A stretch of 64,000 bases of DNA from Erinaceus europaeus (GCF_950295315.1 NC_080177.1:79348235-79412234), one strand, 5' to 3'. Counted from the first letter of the stretch, positions 10,076-20,160 are shown. A program made the numbers and translations. Notes: generated from the letters alone by a model not told the origin.

Positions 10076-10732
10076 GCCCGGGCTCCGGGCGGCGCGCTGT
10101 CCCTGCGGAGAAAGAGCGGCCGTGCGGACCCGTCTGCGCCCCGCCGCCCCGCCGCCCGCTCTGCGGAGAACAGCCGGCGCCCAGGGGTGGGGGCGGGGAG
10201 GGGTGCGGGCGTGGGGGTGCGGGGCAGCGTCAGCCCGATCCCCCGCCCGGCTGCAGAGGGGGCGCGCAGGTCCCGGCGCCCGGGCATCAACTATTGTCTG
10301 GGCGCCCCGGTGGCCGTGGCTCGGCGGCCCCCATCTCCCCCTCCCCGCCCCGCCTGTCCCCGACCCCCAAGAGAAAGACCGGGAGGGGTGCGGGGGAGCT
10401 GTGGCCGGGTGGCCGGGTGGCTGGCGCTCTGCAGGTCCGAGGGGGGCTCCCGGGGAAAGGGGAGGTGCGTGTGCACTGGGGGAGGGGACAGGTAGCCGCG
10501 GACGGGGGCGGGAGGCCCAGTGGGGAGAGGAAATGGGGGGGGGGGGAGCCGCCGGGGCGGGAGGCGCCGGGAGTGGAGGTGGGGGGCGACCCCTGGGGCC
10601 CCCGACCCTCCCCGGGGACTGTCCTGCTCTCGGGGGGACTCGACGCCACACACACACTTTCGCGATCGCTCGTTCGCGCCGGCACTGAACTCGCCGCACA
10701 AAGTTGCCGGCAGTGGCGGCCCCGCAGCTCTC

Positions 10733-10801
10733 GCCCCGCCCCGCCCCGCCCCGCCCCTTCCTCCGCGCGGCCCTCGCCTCCCCGCCCCCGCCCCCGCCCC
10801 C
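10733..10801. promoter_or_regulatory. GC-box (Sp/KLF) array
   Basis: Four-plus tandem CCGCCCC units at 10,733-10,758 and a CCGCCCCCGCCCCC cluster at 10,780-10,801. This is typical of TATA-less CpG-island promoters that use several start sites. Confidence 0.75.
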
Positions 10802-10815
10802 TCCCAACTCTCGGG

Positions 10816-10823
10816 TGACATCA
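10816..10823. promoter_or_regulatory. CRE-like site
   Basis: TGACATCA, one mismatch from the palindromic CRE TGACGTCA, lying between the GC boxes and the TCTCGCGAGA element. Confidence 0.45.
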
Positions 10824-10852
10824 CCGCTGGGCGGCTCTGCCTGGTGCGCAAG

Positions 10853-10862
10853 TCTCGCGAGA
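10853..10862. promoter_or_regulatory. TCTCGCGAGA promoter palindrome
   Basis: An exact 10-base copy of the CGCG element known from many mammalian CpG-island promoters, often bidirectional and housekeeping. Being palindromic, it gives no direction by itself. Confidence 0.75.
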
Positions 10863-10955
10863 CAAGGGGCCGCTCTGCCGCGCCGGCGGGGGGAGGGATG
10901 GAAAGAGTCAGAGGGAGGGGGCGGGGAGGAGGCGCCCTCCCCCACGGAACTCCGG

Positions 10956-10969
10956 GTTGCTATGACGAC
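10956..10969. promoter_or_regulatory. X-box (RFX)-like and CRE-like composite
   Basis: GTTGCTATGACGAC has one good RFX half site (GTTGC) and a TGACGA half CRE. The second X-box half is imperfect. Confidence 0.35.
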
Positions 10970-11247
10970 GGCAAAGCCCTGGATTCCTGTCTCCTGCCGA
11001 GAACAGAGGCCGCGAACGTGGGTGCCGTTTTCAACCTGCCCCTCCCACCTCCCAGCCTGCTGGCCCGACACCCCAGCAGTGGGGGACGTGAAGGGTAGGA
11101 GCGCGAAGCTTTGGGGGACACCTGCCGGCCAGGGCATCAGCACCAGCCCAGCGGCGAGTTAGCGCTGCACACTGAGCAGCTAGGCTAACTGCTTTAAAAA
11201 GGGTCTGCATTGCGAGCCAGCACGTATGTGAACCACTACCACCACCA

Positions 11248-11460
11248 CCCCCAGATTTCTACCATGTATCCAGCACAAAACTGAGCCCCCAGATTGGTCA
11301 TGCATTCAGCACAAAACTGAACCCCCAGATTTCTACCATGCATTCAGCACAAAACTGAGCCCCCAGATTTCTACCATGCATTCAGCACAAAACTGAGCCC
11401 CCAGATTTCTACCATGCATTCAGCACAAAACTGAGCCCCCAGATTTCTACCATGCATTCA
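11248..11460 (+). repeat. 38-bp minisatellite, about 5.6 copies
   Basis: Units start with CCCCCAGATTTCTACCATGC and end CAGCACAAAACTGAG. Unit starts are 11,248, 11,286 (36 bp, internal deletion), 11,322, 11,360 and 11,398, plus a 25-bp partial unit at 11,436. Units 3, 4 and 5 are identical and the first two are diverged, so the array grew recently from its right side. Confidence 0.97.
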
Positions 11461-12282
11461 ACTTTACAACCTACCTGTCTAATTGTATCCCCAGCTCCCA
11501 CTCCAGACTCTTATCCCCTCACCTCCCACTTGCCAAACCCAGCACCAGGCTGGGCTTCCAGAGGACCTGCCTTACTTACTTACCTTAATATGCTCAGTAC
11601 CTCCAGAGGCTTAGTACACAGTGGGTGCTTAACAGGGAGGGAGGGCAGAAGAAAACAGCCTGTGCGTGTTCTCAGGAATCTCACCCTATCCTGGAGAGTA
11701 CTTGAGCTTAAAATACACATTTCGGCTCCACAGTCATGTTGTCTACTCTAGTAACGCCATTTCTGTTGACACGGAATGTGTCTGGTTTTCAATCATCACA
11801 ATCCCTTCATTCTCCATCTGTGTCTCATAAAAACCCTATTCACAGGGTGGGAGGACTTGATTTTTTTCACTCATTAAGTTTCTTCAGACACTCTATCTAT
11901 TAGAAATGTTCCTTCCTATGCAGTTAAGGATGAAGATGGACTCTTCAATCCCTTTCTTCCTTTGAGAAACTGAGGGAGGGGGGCATACTTATTGTCTAGA
12001 TAAAAAGAATATCGCCAATAGAAGTTAAACTTAATTTAGATTTCAAAGTGAATAGGTAAAAATAGATTTCATGGCATGTGATTGTATTTCCATTTTAAAT
12101 TATTCCATCCCTATTTGCATTAAAGTGGGAAGACCATTATTTAACTCAATCCCATAGAGCTAAAAACCTAAAACAGAACATGAAGACCAGACAGCTGAGA
12201 TTCTTTTAAATGTTGTTACATGAAAGTTTAAGTGTTATGGTTGGTGGAAGTTTGTATATTCACAACCTAAGAGACAGTGATT
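11461..12282. other. Mostly unique; possible MIR/L2 relic near 11,590-11,640
   Basis: ATGCTCAGTACCTCCAGAGGCTTAGTACACAGTGGGTGCTTAACA recalls the common end block of L2/MIR (CAGTGCCTGGCACATAGTAGG-like). Nothing else recognised. Confidence 0.4.
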
Positions 12283-12296
12283 AAAAGCTCTGGACA

Positions 12297-12649
12297 GGGG
12301 GCCGGGCGGTGGCGCAGTGGGTTGAGCGCATGTGGCTCAAAGCACAGGGACAGGCTTAAGGATCCTGGTTTGAGCCTCCAGCTCCCCACCTGCAGGGGAG
12401 TCGCGTCACAGGTGGTGAAGCAGGTCTGCCGGTGTCTATCTTTCTCTCCCCCTTTCTGTCTTCCCCTTCTCTCTCCATTTCTCTCTGTCCTATCCAACAA
12501 CAAACAACAACAATGGCAATAATAATAACCACAATGAGGCTACAACAACAAGGGCAACAAAAGGGGGACAAAATAGCGTCCGGGAGTGGTGGATTCATGG
12601 TGCAGGCACCAAGCCCAGCAATAACCCTGGAGAGAGAAAAAAAAAAAAA
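12297..12649 (+). mobile_element. Type A SINE with 3' module
   Basis: Flanked by a perfect 14-bp repeat AAAAGCTCTGGACA at 12,283-12,296 and 12,650-12,663. Head TGGCGCAGTGGGTTGAGCG, B-box GGTTTGAGCCT, AAC-rich part with GAGGCTACAACAACAAGGGC, module with AGCAATAACCCTGGAG, and an A-tail. Confidence 0.97.
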
Positions 12650-12761
12650 AAAAGCTCTGGACAAAATTGGAAAACTAGGACTTGAACTTCTCTCTCAGTC
12701 TCCTCACAGAAAACTGAGACTCCTTGAGAAGTTATTTAAACTTTCTGATTCTGCATCTATA

Positions 12762-13060
12762 TCCACCCAGTTAAGCATTCATAGTACTAAGCACAAGGAC
12801 CTGTGCAAGGATCGGGCTTCAAGTCCACTTCCCACCTGCAGGGATAACACTTCACAATCAGTCTGCAGATGGGTCTGCAGATATTTGTCTTTCTCGCCCT
12901 CTATCTATCTCCCTTCTTCTCTCAATTTCTCTCTGTCCTTTCAAATAAAAGGAAAGAAAAGAAAAAAAAAGAAAAAGTGGCCACTGCTGGGGGTGTTAGT
13001 TTCATAGTGCCTAAACTGAGTCCTAGCATAACCCTGGAAACGAAAACATAAAACAAAAAA
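12762..13060 (+). mobile_element. Type A/B-like SINE, old
   Basis: GTTAAGCATTCATAGTACTAAGCACAAGG head, CACCTGCAGGG, CT body, an expanded GAAAA-type linker, then a decayed module (TAACCCTGGAAACG). Heavily mutated. Confidence 0.75.
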
Positions 13061-13585
13061 ACAAACCATAGAATGTTAGGTCATTATAGCTTTCAAATTC
13101 TCTACCTCTTAAACATAGAAGATGTTCCAATAACAGACATATTCCTGTCATATCAAACACTAAAAAATAAGTTTCATATTATAGTAGGTCAGTTTCACAA
13201 AGTTTAGCTACATGTTGACAAGTCGGTTTGAAAACTTCATCTCAAGTGTAAAAGCAAAAATACTGACAATGTTAGTAGTGATTTCAAAGGAAATCTATTG
13301 TTGATGATTTGTTCTTATGCTAACTCAAAGCAGATTTCTTTTTATTTAGTAAGAATGGTAACTCAAACCAAAAACCACAAACTAAAAACATCCACAACCT
13401 CACCGAAGTAACTATAAGAAGAAAGGAGGGAGTGGAAGGAAAAGATAAAGGGACAGAAGGAGGAGGGAGTGGGGAGAGAAGAAAGAAAAAGAAGGAATTC
13501 TGTTTACTGACTGGTATTTGTAACTTCAAAGTTTCGCAAAAGCACACAATAAAACTACAGTCATTCTTGTTTGGGGAAGCGTTGT
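13061..13585. other. Stretch without recognised gene
   Basis: AT-rich, with a purine-rich GGAGG/GGAAA segment at about 13,420-13,495. No exon-like feature. Confidence 0.4.
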
Positions 13586-13589
13586 TTTT

Positions 13590-13722
13590 TCTTCATTTTG
13601 TTTTCACCAGAGCACTGCTTAGGTCTGCCTTATGGTGTCTTGGGGGGTTGAATCTAGGACTTAGAAGCCTCAGGCATGAGCGTCTCTTTGCATAACCATT
13701 ATGATATCTCCTTTGCCCTTTG
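13590..13722 (-). mobile_element. Type C SINE, minus strand
   Basis: ACCAGAGCACTGCTTAGGTCTG, TTGAATCTAGGAC (B-box region), CCTCAGGCATGAGCGTCTC, GCATAACCATTATGATATCTCC head. Confidence 0.88.
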
Positions 13723-13727
13723 TTGTC

Positions 13728-14005
13728 CCCCCCTTTTTGTTGCCCTTGTTGTTGTAGCCTTGTTGTGATTATTATCGTTGTTGTTGATGTCACTGGTTGT
13801 TGGATAGGACAGAGAGAAATGGAGAAAGGAGAGAGAAGACAGAGAGGGGGAGAGAAAGATAGACACCTGCAGACCTGCTTCACCACCTGCAGGTGGGGAG
13901 CCCCAGGGGCTCGAACCGGGATCTTTGCGCCGGTCCTTGCTCTTTGCGCAGGTCCTTGGGCTTTGCGCCACTTGCGCTTAACCCGCTGCGCTACTGCCCG
14001 ACCCT
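13728..14005 (-). mobile_element. Type A SINE, minus strand
   Basis: Begins at TTTTGTTGCCCTTGTTG. Body, B-box GGCTCGAACC, a short duplicated segment (GGTCCTTG..CTTTGCGC twice), head end CTACTGCCCGACCC. It sits directly on the end of the type C element. Confidence 0.92.
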
Positions 14006-14623
14006 GTTGTTGTTTTTAACCATGGTCTGTGGATATTTTATAAGGAACCATTTTTCCTATCACCATAGTACACTATTATGAATCTGTTGTTCTTTGCCCT
14101 GGCTCTATTTTTCACATAGTTTTGCTCTAAAGGATGTCTGCCAAACTGGATCCAACAACACAGTACAAAGGTCAGGACCACCTGTTCCATGGTTCCCAGA
14201 TCGCCAGCCATTGGATACATATGAAATAACTGACCCAACTACTAGTCAGATTTACTGACCTTGTTCAGTGCTTCTAACAAGGTTCCACAGATTGGTGTTG
14301 GCTTCAAATTACAAAGATAACTTAGCTAACCTCCAGTCAGAATGGGGTAGAAGACATTTTTCCAGGGACCTAAAGCAGCTCTCCCAAGGATGTGACCTGT
14401 ATTCACCACCACACTTTTGGCAGAACTTTCACCAGTATTTCTTAAAGAGATAAAGAGAAAACCCACCAGAGCAGAGGTTCAGTATGCATCTTCCCTGGGT
14501 CAGACATACCCTCTGTATCTTCTGTGAACTTTCTGGGTGTTCAAGGGACAGCAGAAGAGGGAAAGAGGAAACAAGCTATTGATAACGGCAGTTATATCTC
14601 AACCCTGCCAACTTCCTCTCAGG

Positions 14624-14626
<3 letters not shown>
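14006..14626. other. Stretch without recognised feature
   Basis: Balanced composition. No repeat or exon signal that I can support. Confidence 0.4.

Positions 14627-14673
<47 letters not shown>
14627..14673 (+). repeat. (CA)n microsatellite
   Basis: About 23 CA units, followed by a G-run and a short (GA)n at 14,691-14,704. Confidence 0.97.
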
Positions 14674-14675
<2 letters not shown>

Positions 14676-14746
14676 GGGGGCGGGGGAGGGAGAGAGAGAG
14701 AGAGAATGTGTTACTTATCCTAGTGATAAGAAAATCATCTAATTTT

Positions 14747-15091
14747 GGGAGGTCAGGTGGTGGCGCAGAGGATTAAGCACACGTGTGCTTGCACAGGGAC
14801 CAAGGTGAGGATCCTGGTTCAAGCCCCCGGCTCCCCACCTGCATGGGGGGATCACTTCACAAGCGGTCAAGCAGGTCTGCAGGTGTCTGTCTTTCTCTCT
14901 CCCTTTCTATCTTCCCCTCCTCTCTCCATTTCTCTGTCCCATCCAACAACAATGACATCAATAACAACAATAATAATAACAACAACAACAATAAAAAAAC
15001 AAAAGGGAAAAAAATAGACTCCAGGAGCATTGGATTCATGGTGCAGGCGAGCACCAGAGCCCCAGCAATAGCCCCGGAGGCAAAAAAAAAA
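14747..15091 (+). mobile_element. Type A SINE with 3' module
   Basis: A perfect 16-bp duplication AAAATCATCTAATTTT lies at 14,731-14,746 and 15,092-15,107. A-box TGGCGCAGAGG, B-box GGTTCAAGCCC, AAC/AAT-rich part, module ending AGCAATAGCCCCGGAGGC, A-tail. Confidence 0.97.
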
Positions 15092-15154
15092 AAAATCATC
15101 TAATTTTTTACTCCCTCCTCTATTCTATGCTTACTCTGTTAAGAGTACTTCTGG

Positions 15155-15441
15155 GGAGTTGGGTGGTAGCGCAGCGGGTTAAGCGCAGGTGGCGCAAAGC
15201 GCAAGGACCGGCATAAGGATCCTGGTTCGAGCCCCCCGCTCCCCACCTGCAGGGGAGTCGCTTCACAGGCAGTGAAGCAGGTCTGCAGGTGTCTCTCTTT
15301 CTCTCCCCCTCCTTTCTCCATTTCTCTCTGTTCTATCTAACAATGAACAACGTCAATAACAAAAACAATAATAACTACATCAATAAAAAAAAAGCAACAT
15401 GGACAACAAAAGGGAATAAATAAATAAATATTTTTTTAAAA
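15155..15441 (+). mobile_element. Type A SINE (short form), young
   Basis: Direct repeat AAGAGTACTTCTGG at 15,141-15,154 and 15,442-15,455. A-box TAGCGCAGCGG and B-box GGTTCGAGCCC are intact and most head CpGs survive. Ends in GGGAATAAATAAATAAATA without the module. Confidence 0.97.
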
Positions 15442-15455
15442 AAGAGTACTTCTGG

Positions 15456-16001
15456 TATATCCTTCTATCGTGCATGGAAACCCTGACAGTCTACACATCA
15501 GGTCCTACTTGCATGTTGACAGTTAAATTCTGGTTTGCCTAAATTATTACCATCAGTTCAGAAGTCCTGTTACTATGTATAAGTCACTGCCAACTAGTAT
15601 TCAAAAAGATGACTCAGAACTATTAAAATGAACCAAAGTACCCCACAATCATGCACGATCACCCTCTACCCAGTGCTGTTTCAACTGTAGAGCGCTACTG
15701 TTTCAGCCTATGGGATAGAGCCTTGCCTAAATGCTTCACGTCTTTGATCACTTCATTCTCCTGTCTGCACAGCCAGGTTTCAAATACACAAAAACTTGTC
15801 CTGTAATCAATTACTATTTCTCAGCAAAACTACTACATTTCCTTGTCCACTTCTCTGGTCTTCTAAAGAAACATCCCAGCCTTCCCTTCCATTATCAAAC
15901 CTCTGACTTCTTTATCTTTTTTAATTTCTGACCTCTTTCTTAACAGCTAATGGCTGTACTGCTCCTTTCACTGGAACCATAGAAGCAACTAGAAGAAACT
16001 T

Positions 16002-16003
<2 letters not shown>
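15456..16003. other. Stretch without recognised feature
   Basis: No transposon that I recognise and no convincing exon; AT-rich. Confidence 0.4.

Positions 16004-16041
<38 letters not shown>
16004..16041 (+). repeat. (CA)n microsatellite
   Basis: About 19 CA units. Confidence 0.96.
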
Positions 16042-16042
<1 letters not shown>

Positions 16043-16229
16043 TTCCTACTACACTATTCACCCACTGTCCTGCATCTGTCTACATATAGTCTTCTGTCCT
16101 CTTGTCACTGAGGATCAGTTCTCAGCACAGGTAGCTAAGATTAACTTCCTTCTGCTGCAGAGACGCTGATTCTGCACTTGTTACTCTCTACTGAGTCACT
16201 TCTAAGAGCTTACAAGCATTCCTTAATAT

Positions 16230-17475
16230 CTGCCAGCTTAAAAAGGGTGGGGGGCCCCGCCCTAAGGTTCCAGGACTGGGGGAAATATAGGCTCCATAGT
16301 GGAAATGTGAGGTTCCTGTTGTCTTAGGGTTCAAGAAGACAATGGATTGTTATTGTTATCGTCACATTATTTGGTGATAAGGGTTAACTTTGGAAAGTCC
16401 CTTTGTTAGTGTTTGGGATATAATACCCAGCATCTTGTATATAGCTGTGCTACTGGTTGCTTCTGTTCTCCCTGGTCTAGGCTTTTGGGAGAGTCAACAT
16501 ATCAAAGACAGCCTATGTACTGAAAAGACTCAGTCTGTGTTTTAAGAAGTTCTAGACATGTGATCAATTTTTCCCCTCTCATATTAATTAAATAGTGGTT
16601 TATATGTTTACACTTTAATAGGAGTGTACATAAACACCACTCCCACCACCAAAAGACTGTGTCCCATCCCCCCTACCCCCCCACCCTCCCATGCTGCTCT
16701 CAATTCAAATCAAATAATATTGCATCCGCAGATCGCAACCTAATCAATGCAACGAGTGCCACCCCAGCATGCTTCACTCCAGACTGTGACCAGTGACTTC
16801 AGGTGTGGAATGACAACCCTTCATCTTCATCACTCGGGTGAGACCTTTCCTTTCATAGTATTCTCTAATTCCATCCCAGGTGTTCCACTCTCCAGTAAAG
16901 TCCCCAAACCTAGATATAGTCCAGGTCCCCTGAGACAGAGCATAGGTTCACATGTCCCCATAAACTAGGGGAAAATATATACCTGAAAGCAGAAGTACAC
17001 AAGAGCATGCAGGGAATACCCCCAACACTTCATCTGCACTATTCCAGTCTTTAGGTCCATGATTGTTCAACAATTTGTTTGGCTTTGTATGTTAACTCTC
17101 TTTTCAGCCACTAGGTTCCGGATGCGAGCATGATGCCGACCAGACTTCCCTGAACAGACGACCCCATCAAAGTGTCCTGGAGCTCCGCTTCCTCAGAGCC
17201 CCACCCTACTAGGGAAAGAGAGAGGCAGACTGGGAGTATGGATTGACCAGTCACGCCCATATTCAGTGGGGAAGCAATTACAGAAGCCAGAACTTCCACC
17301 CTCTGCATCCCACAACGACCCTGGATCCATACTCCCAGAGGGATAGAGAATGGGAAAGCTATCAGGGGAGGGGATGGGATATGGAGATCAGGTTATGGAG
17401 TTGTGCGGACCTGTACCCCTCTTATTCTATGGTTTTGTTAATGTCTCCTTTCTTAAATAAAAAAAAAAGAATGAA
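16230..17475 (+). mobile_element. L1 3' end (long 3'UTR), plus strand
   Basis: The second half (from about 17,025) closely follows the 3'UTR of the full-length L1 (35,270-35,690): GGTCCATGATTGTTCAACAA, GTATGTTAACTCTCTTTTCAG, the GGAAAGAGAGAGGCAGACTGGG block, and a TTAAATAAAAA end. The upstream part, with ACCACTCCCACCACCAAAAG, looks like a longer 3'UTR variant that the full-length copy lacks. The left border is uncertain. Confidence 0.8.
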
Positions 17476-17514
17476 AAAGTAAAAATAATTTTTTTAATCT
17501 GCTTTTAAAAAAAA

Positions 17515-17776
17515 AGGGGTGGGGGGCAGTGCTACATCTGGTTGGACACGTCCACAAAGACCAGCTTCAAGCTGCCAGTCCCCTGCAGGAGAGAAGCTTC
17601 AGGAGCTTTGAAGCAGGGCTGCAGGTGACTTTCATTCTCCCTCTTTTCTCTGCCAGTTTCTCTCTGTCCTGTCAAGTAAAAAGAAAGAAAAAAGAAAAAG
17701 AAAATGGCCATCAGGAGCAGTGGATTCATTAACCAGGCATTGAGCCCCAGCAATAACCCTGGTGGCAATTAAAAGA
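17515..17776 (+). mobile_element. Type B SINE head joined to the 3' module
   Basis: Head GGGGCAGTGCTACATCTGGTTGG, GAAGCAGGGCTGCAGGTGA, CT body, then GGCCATCAGGAGCAGTGGATTC..CAGCAATAACCCTGG. The type B head with the module otherwise seen on type A shows that the module is shared. Confidence 0.8.
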
Positions 17777-17801
17777 TGTGACAGACAGACAGACAGACGG
17801 A
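17777..17801 (+). repeat. (GACA)n short repeat
   Basis: Five to six GACA units. Confidence 0.85.
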
Positions 17802-18481
17802 TACATACATAGAGGAATTCCTAGACTCCTTGTCTCCCTCTACTTCAGTCTACCATTGGAATCTTCCAATGGTTCCATACTTACTGTATTCCTAATATCT
17901 TAAATCTGCTCTGGCAGCCTTTTACCCCCTACCACTCCAACAAAACGTGTCTTCTCAGGGTCTTTAGTGACAGACTCACTGCTTAATCCAACAGTCACGT
18001 ACCATTCTCACCTTACTGGACCACTATCCAGCTGCTCGTCCTTGAAACACTCCACTCCTGATCCATCTCCTAGTCCACATTTCCAAGGGGGTGTGCTCTA
18101 AGTGTGGCAGACATTCTAAATCTAAAACTGATCAGCTCCAGATCCTCCTCCCCAACCCAGATCCCTCCTTAAGTCTTCCCACTACAGTTAAGGGCAGTAG
18201 AACTTCCAGAGAGTAAACACTTTTGCGGGGGGGGGAGGGGGGGGGGTCCTCGGGAGTCATGTTTGATGTCTCTCTCAACATCCTACATATCTAGGTCCTC
18301 AACAAATTGCAACATATGTAGAGTACAATGACATCAAGCTTATTAGCCCTGCATCTCTTTCTGGAAATAGCTTCGTTTCCCTTCTCCCCTGCAATTTTAT
18401 TCTGCACTCAGGACCCAAATTATGAAGTGCAAGTAATGTCACTTCTCGGCTCAAAAGCCTTCCTGGGTTCCTCATCTCAAA
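17802..18481 (+). mobile_element. L2 (LINE2) relic, left part
   Basis: GGGAGTCATGTTTGATGTCTC..CATCCTACATATCTAGGTCC and CACTTCTCGGCTCAAAAGCC..CCTGGGTTCCTCATCT follow the order of blocks in the L2 3' region. The part before 18,200 is less certain. A C/G-rich run (G tract at 18,225-18,246) interrupts it. Confidence 0.55.
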
Positions 18482-18582
18482 TAAAAAGAAAAAAGAAAGG
18501 AAGAAAGAAAGAGAAATGGGGGAGGAAGAAAGAAAGGGAGGAAGGGAGGAAGGAAGGAAGGGAGGAAGGGAGGAAGGGAGAA
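18482..18582 (+). repeat. (GAAG/GGAA)n purine tract
   Basis: Degenerate GAAA, GGAA and GGGA units inserted or expanded within the L2 relic. Confidence 0.93.
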
Positions 18583-18940
18583 ATCTACACTGCCTTGAAG
18601 AACAGCATAATATTGCCAGCCTCCTATCTGCAGCTCTTGTCTTATCCCCTCTCTCTCCCCACTCCATTCACACTGGCATTTTTCTACTCCCTAATGGTAC
18701 CCAGTACCCATCACTCTCCTGCCTAGAGGCCTTGCATGTGACATTCTGTCTCCTGGGAACACTGCATTCCCCATGTCCACATGACTCACTCTCTAAGCTC
18801 CTTGAGTTGTCTGCACATTTACCATGTGGGACGTCTGCCTGCCCACTGGCCCTGCCCTCCTCTGCTGTGCTATCTTGTAAAAGGGCTCTCCCTCACCTCC
18901 TCCCTTGGGCTATCCTTCCCGGACTATTTTGTTAAGGCCA
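18583..18940 (+). mobile_element. L2 relic, middle part
   Basis: CCAGCCTCCTATCTGCAGCT, ACTCCATTCACACTGGCATTTTTCTACTCC, GCCTAGAGGCCTTGCATGTGACATTCTG, GGAACACTGCATTCCCC and CCACATGACTCACTC follow L2 3' consensus order as I know it. Continues at about 20,880 after a nest of younger insertions. Confidence 0.7.
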
Positions 18941-19099
18941 GAACTAGCTCCGGCCACTGAGAAACATGTCTGGAATTTGAACAGATGGGTGTAGCAAGCC
19001 ACAGCCTTTCTCCTCCTCTACCTTCCAGTGGAGAGGAGCAGCTGTGTCTCCTCTTTGACCCCTGGCTGCGCTAGGTGAGAACCACTGCCACGACTGGTA

Positions 19100-19222
19100 A
19101 CTTTTTGTTTTTTTCTAGCCAAGACATTGCTCGGTTCTGACTTATGGTGGTGCCAGGGACTGAACCTGGGAGCCTCAAAGCTGCAAGTCTGTTTATTGAT
19201 TACTGCAGTGCTTTCTCCTCAA
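19100..19222 (-). mobile_element. Type C SINE, minus strand, old
   Basis: GACATTGCTCGGTTCTGACTTATGGTGGTGCC, GACTGAACCTGGGAGCCTCAAAG, GCAGTGCTTTCTCC. The head is decayed. Confidence 0.65.
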
Positions 19223-19427
19223 CACCTGCTGCTATTTTTTTTTTTTTTTTTTTTTTGCCCAAGCAGATTTCTAGTGTGATTAATCTCTGGGTTGGTGCTA
19301 ATGCAGAGAGTGTCCCTGGCAGCTCCCTGCTTTGCGGCGGATGCAGGCCAGGCTTGGGGCCCTGCTACACCACACAGAAGCACAGTGGTGCTGAAGGAAG
19401 CTTTGGTTTGTGGTATCTCTTACTCTT

Positions 19428-19807
19428 TATTTTATTTATTTATTTATTTTTGTCTCCAGGGTTATCGTTGGGGCTTGGTGCCTGCACTATGAATTCATTA
19501 CTCCTGGAGGCTATTTTTATTTTTCCCCCTTTTGTTGCCCTTCTTGTTTATTGTTGTTGTTATTAGTATTGTTACTGCTGTGCTGTCGTTGTTTGTTGGG
19601 TAGGACAGAAGAAATCGAGAGAGGAGGGGAAGAGAGAGGGGGAGAGAAAGACAGACACCTGCAGGCCTGCCTCACTGCCTGTGAAGTGACACCTCCCCCC
19701 TCACCCCCCCGCAGGTGGGGAGCCGGGGGCTCAAACCGGGATCCTTATGCCGGTCCTTGCGCTTTGCATCATGTGTGTTTAACCTGCTGCACTACTGCCC
19801 GACCCTC
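19428..19807 (-). mobile_element. Type A SINE with 3' module, minus strand
   Basis: T-rich tail, module TCTCCAGGGTTATCGTTGGGG, long TTG-rich part, body, B-box GGCTCAAACC, head end CTACTGCCCGACCC. Flanks GGTATCTCTTACTCTT (19,412) and GATATCTCTCACTCTT (19,808) form a two-mismatch target duplication. Confidence 0.95.
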
Positions 19808-19823
19808 GATATCTCTCACTCTT

Positions 19824-20160
19824 TTTTTAAATTAATATTTATTTATTTATTATTGAAGGTTTAATGGTTTACAGTACAGTTTTGATGCTGGGTTTAGCAA
19901 TTCTGACCATCTTCTTGATATGGCTTATTGATTTTTTTCCATTGGTTTTCTTTTTTTTTTTTTTTCCTTTTTTAAAATTTATTTCTTTATTGGGGAATTA
20001 ATGTTTTACATTCAACAGTAAATACAATAGTTTGTTCATGCATAACATTCCCCAGTTTCCCATTTAACAATACAACCCCCACTATGTCATTTATCATCCA
20101 TCATGGACCTGTATTCTCCCCACCCACCCACCCCAGAGTCTTTTACTTGCCTGAGAGAGA
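19824..20160 (-). mobile_element. L1 3' end fragment(s), minus strand
   Basis: From 19,970 on this is the reverse complement of the last part of the full-length L1 (compare 35,020-35,135). An adjacent block (19,840-19,945) is from the same type of 3' end, separated by T-runs. Its right flank repeats ATCTCTCACTCTT (20,161), the same target as the SINE on its left. Confidence 0.8.

Larger units (their letters stand above)
9480..11160. promoter_or_regulatory. CpG island, probable promoter and first exon
   Basis: A sharply bounded block of GC-rich, CpG-dense sequence in an otherwise CpG-poor, SINE-rich region. No transposon interrupts it, as is usual for active promoters. It contains a GC-box array (10,733-10,801), a TCTCGCGAGA palindrome, a CRE-like TGACATCA and an RFX-like GTTGCTATGACGAC. 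Strong donor-type sites on the minus strand (10,069 and 9,755) suggest transcription leftwards, with the start near 10,650-10,730. A divergent plus-strand transcript is possible. I cannot identify the gene; the long open frames through the island are what GC-rich DNA gives by chance. Confidence 0.85.

Noticed and set aside
9760..10818. Plus-strand open frame of 352 codons in the same island
   Set aside because: Same reason: chance frame in GC-rich sequence, overlapping the minus-strand frame and containing no recognisable domain.
9752..11143. Open frame of 463 codons on the minus strand across the CpG island
   Set aside because: It spans promoter boxes, GC-rich low complexity and probable introns. 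Stop codons are rare in such GC-rich DNA, the product is proline/arginine/glycine-rich without a domain, and competing frames of similar length exist on both strands.
11248..11460. CRISPR-like array
   Set aside because: The 38-base units are directly adjacent with no spacers and the genome is mammalian. It is a minisatellite.
12297..12370. tRNA genes
   Set aside because: Many heads carry A- and B-boxes and look tRNA-like, but each continues into a SINE body with a tail and target repeats. None forms a complete tRNA with anticodon arm and acceptor stem.
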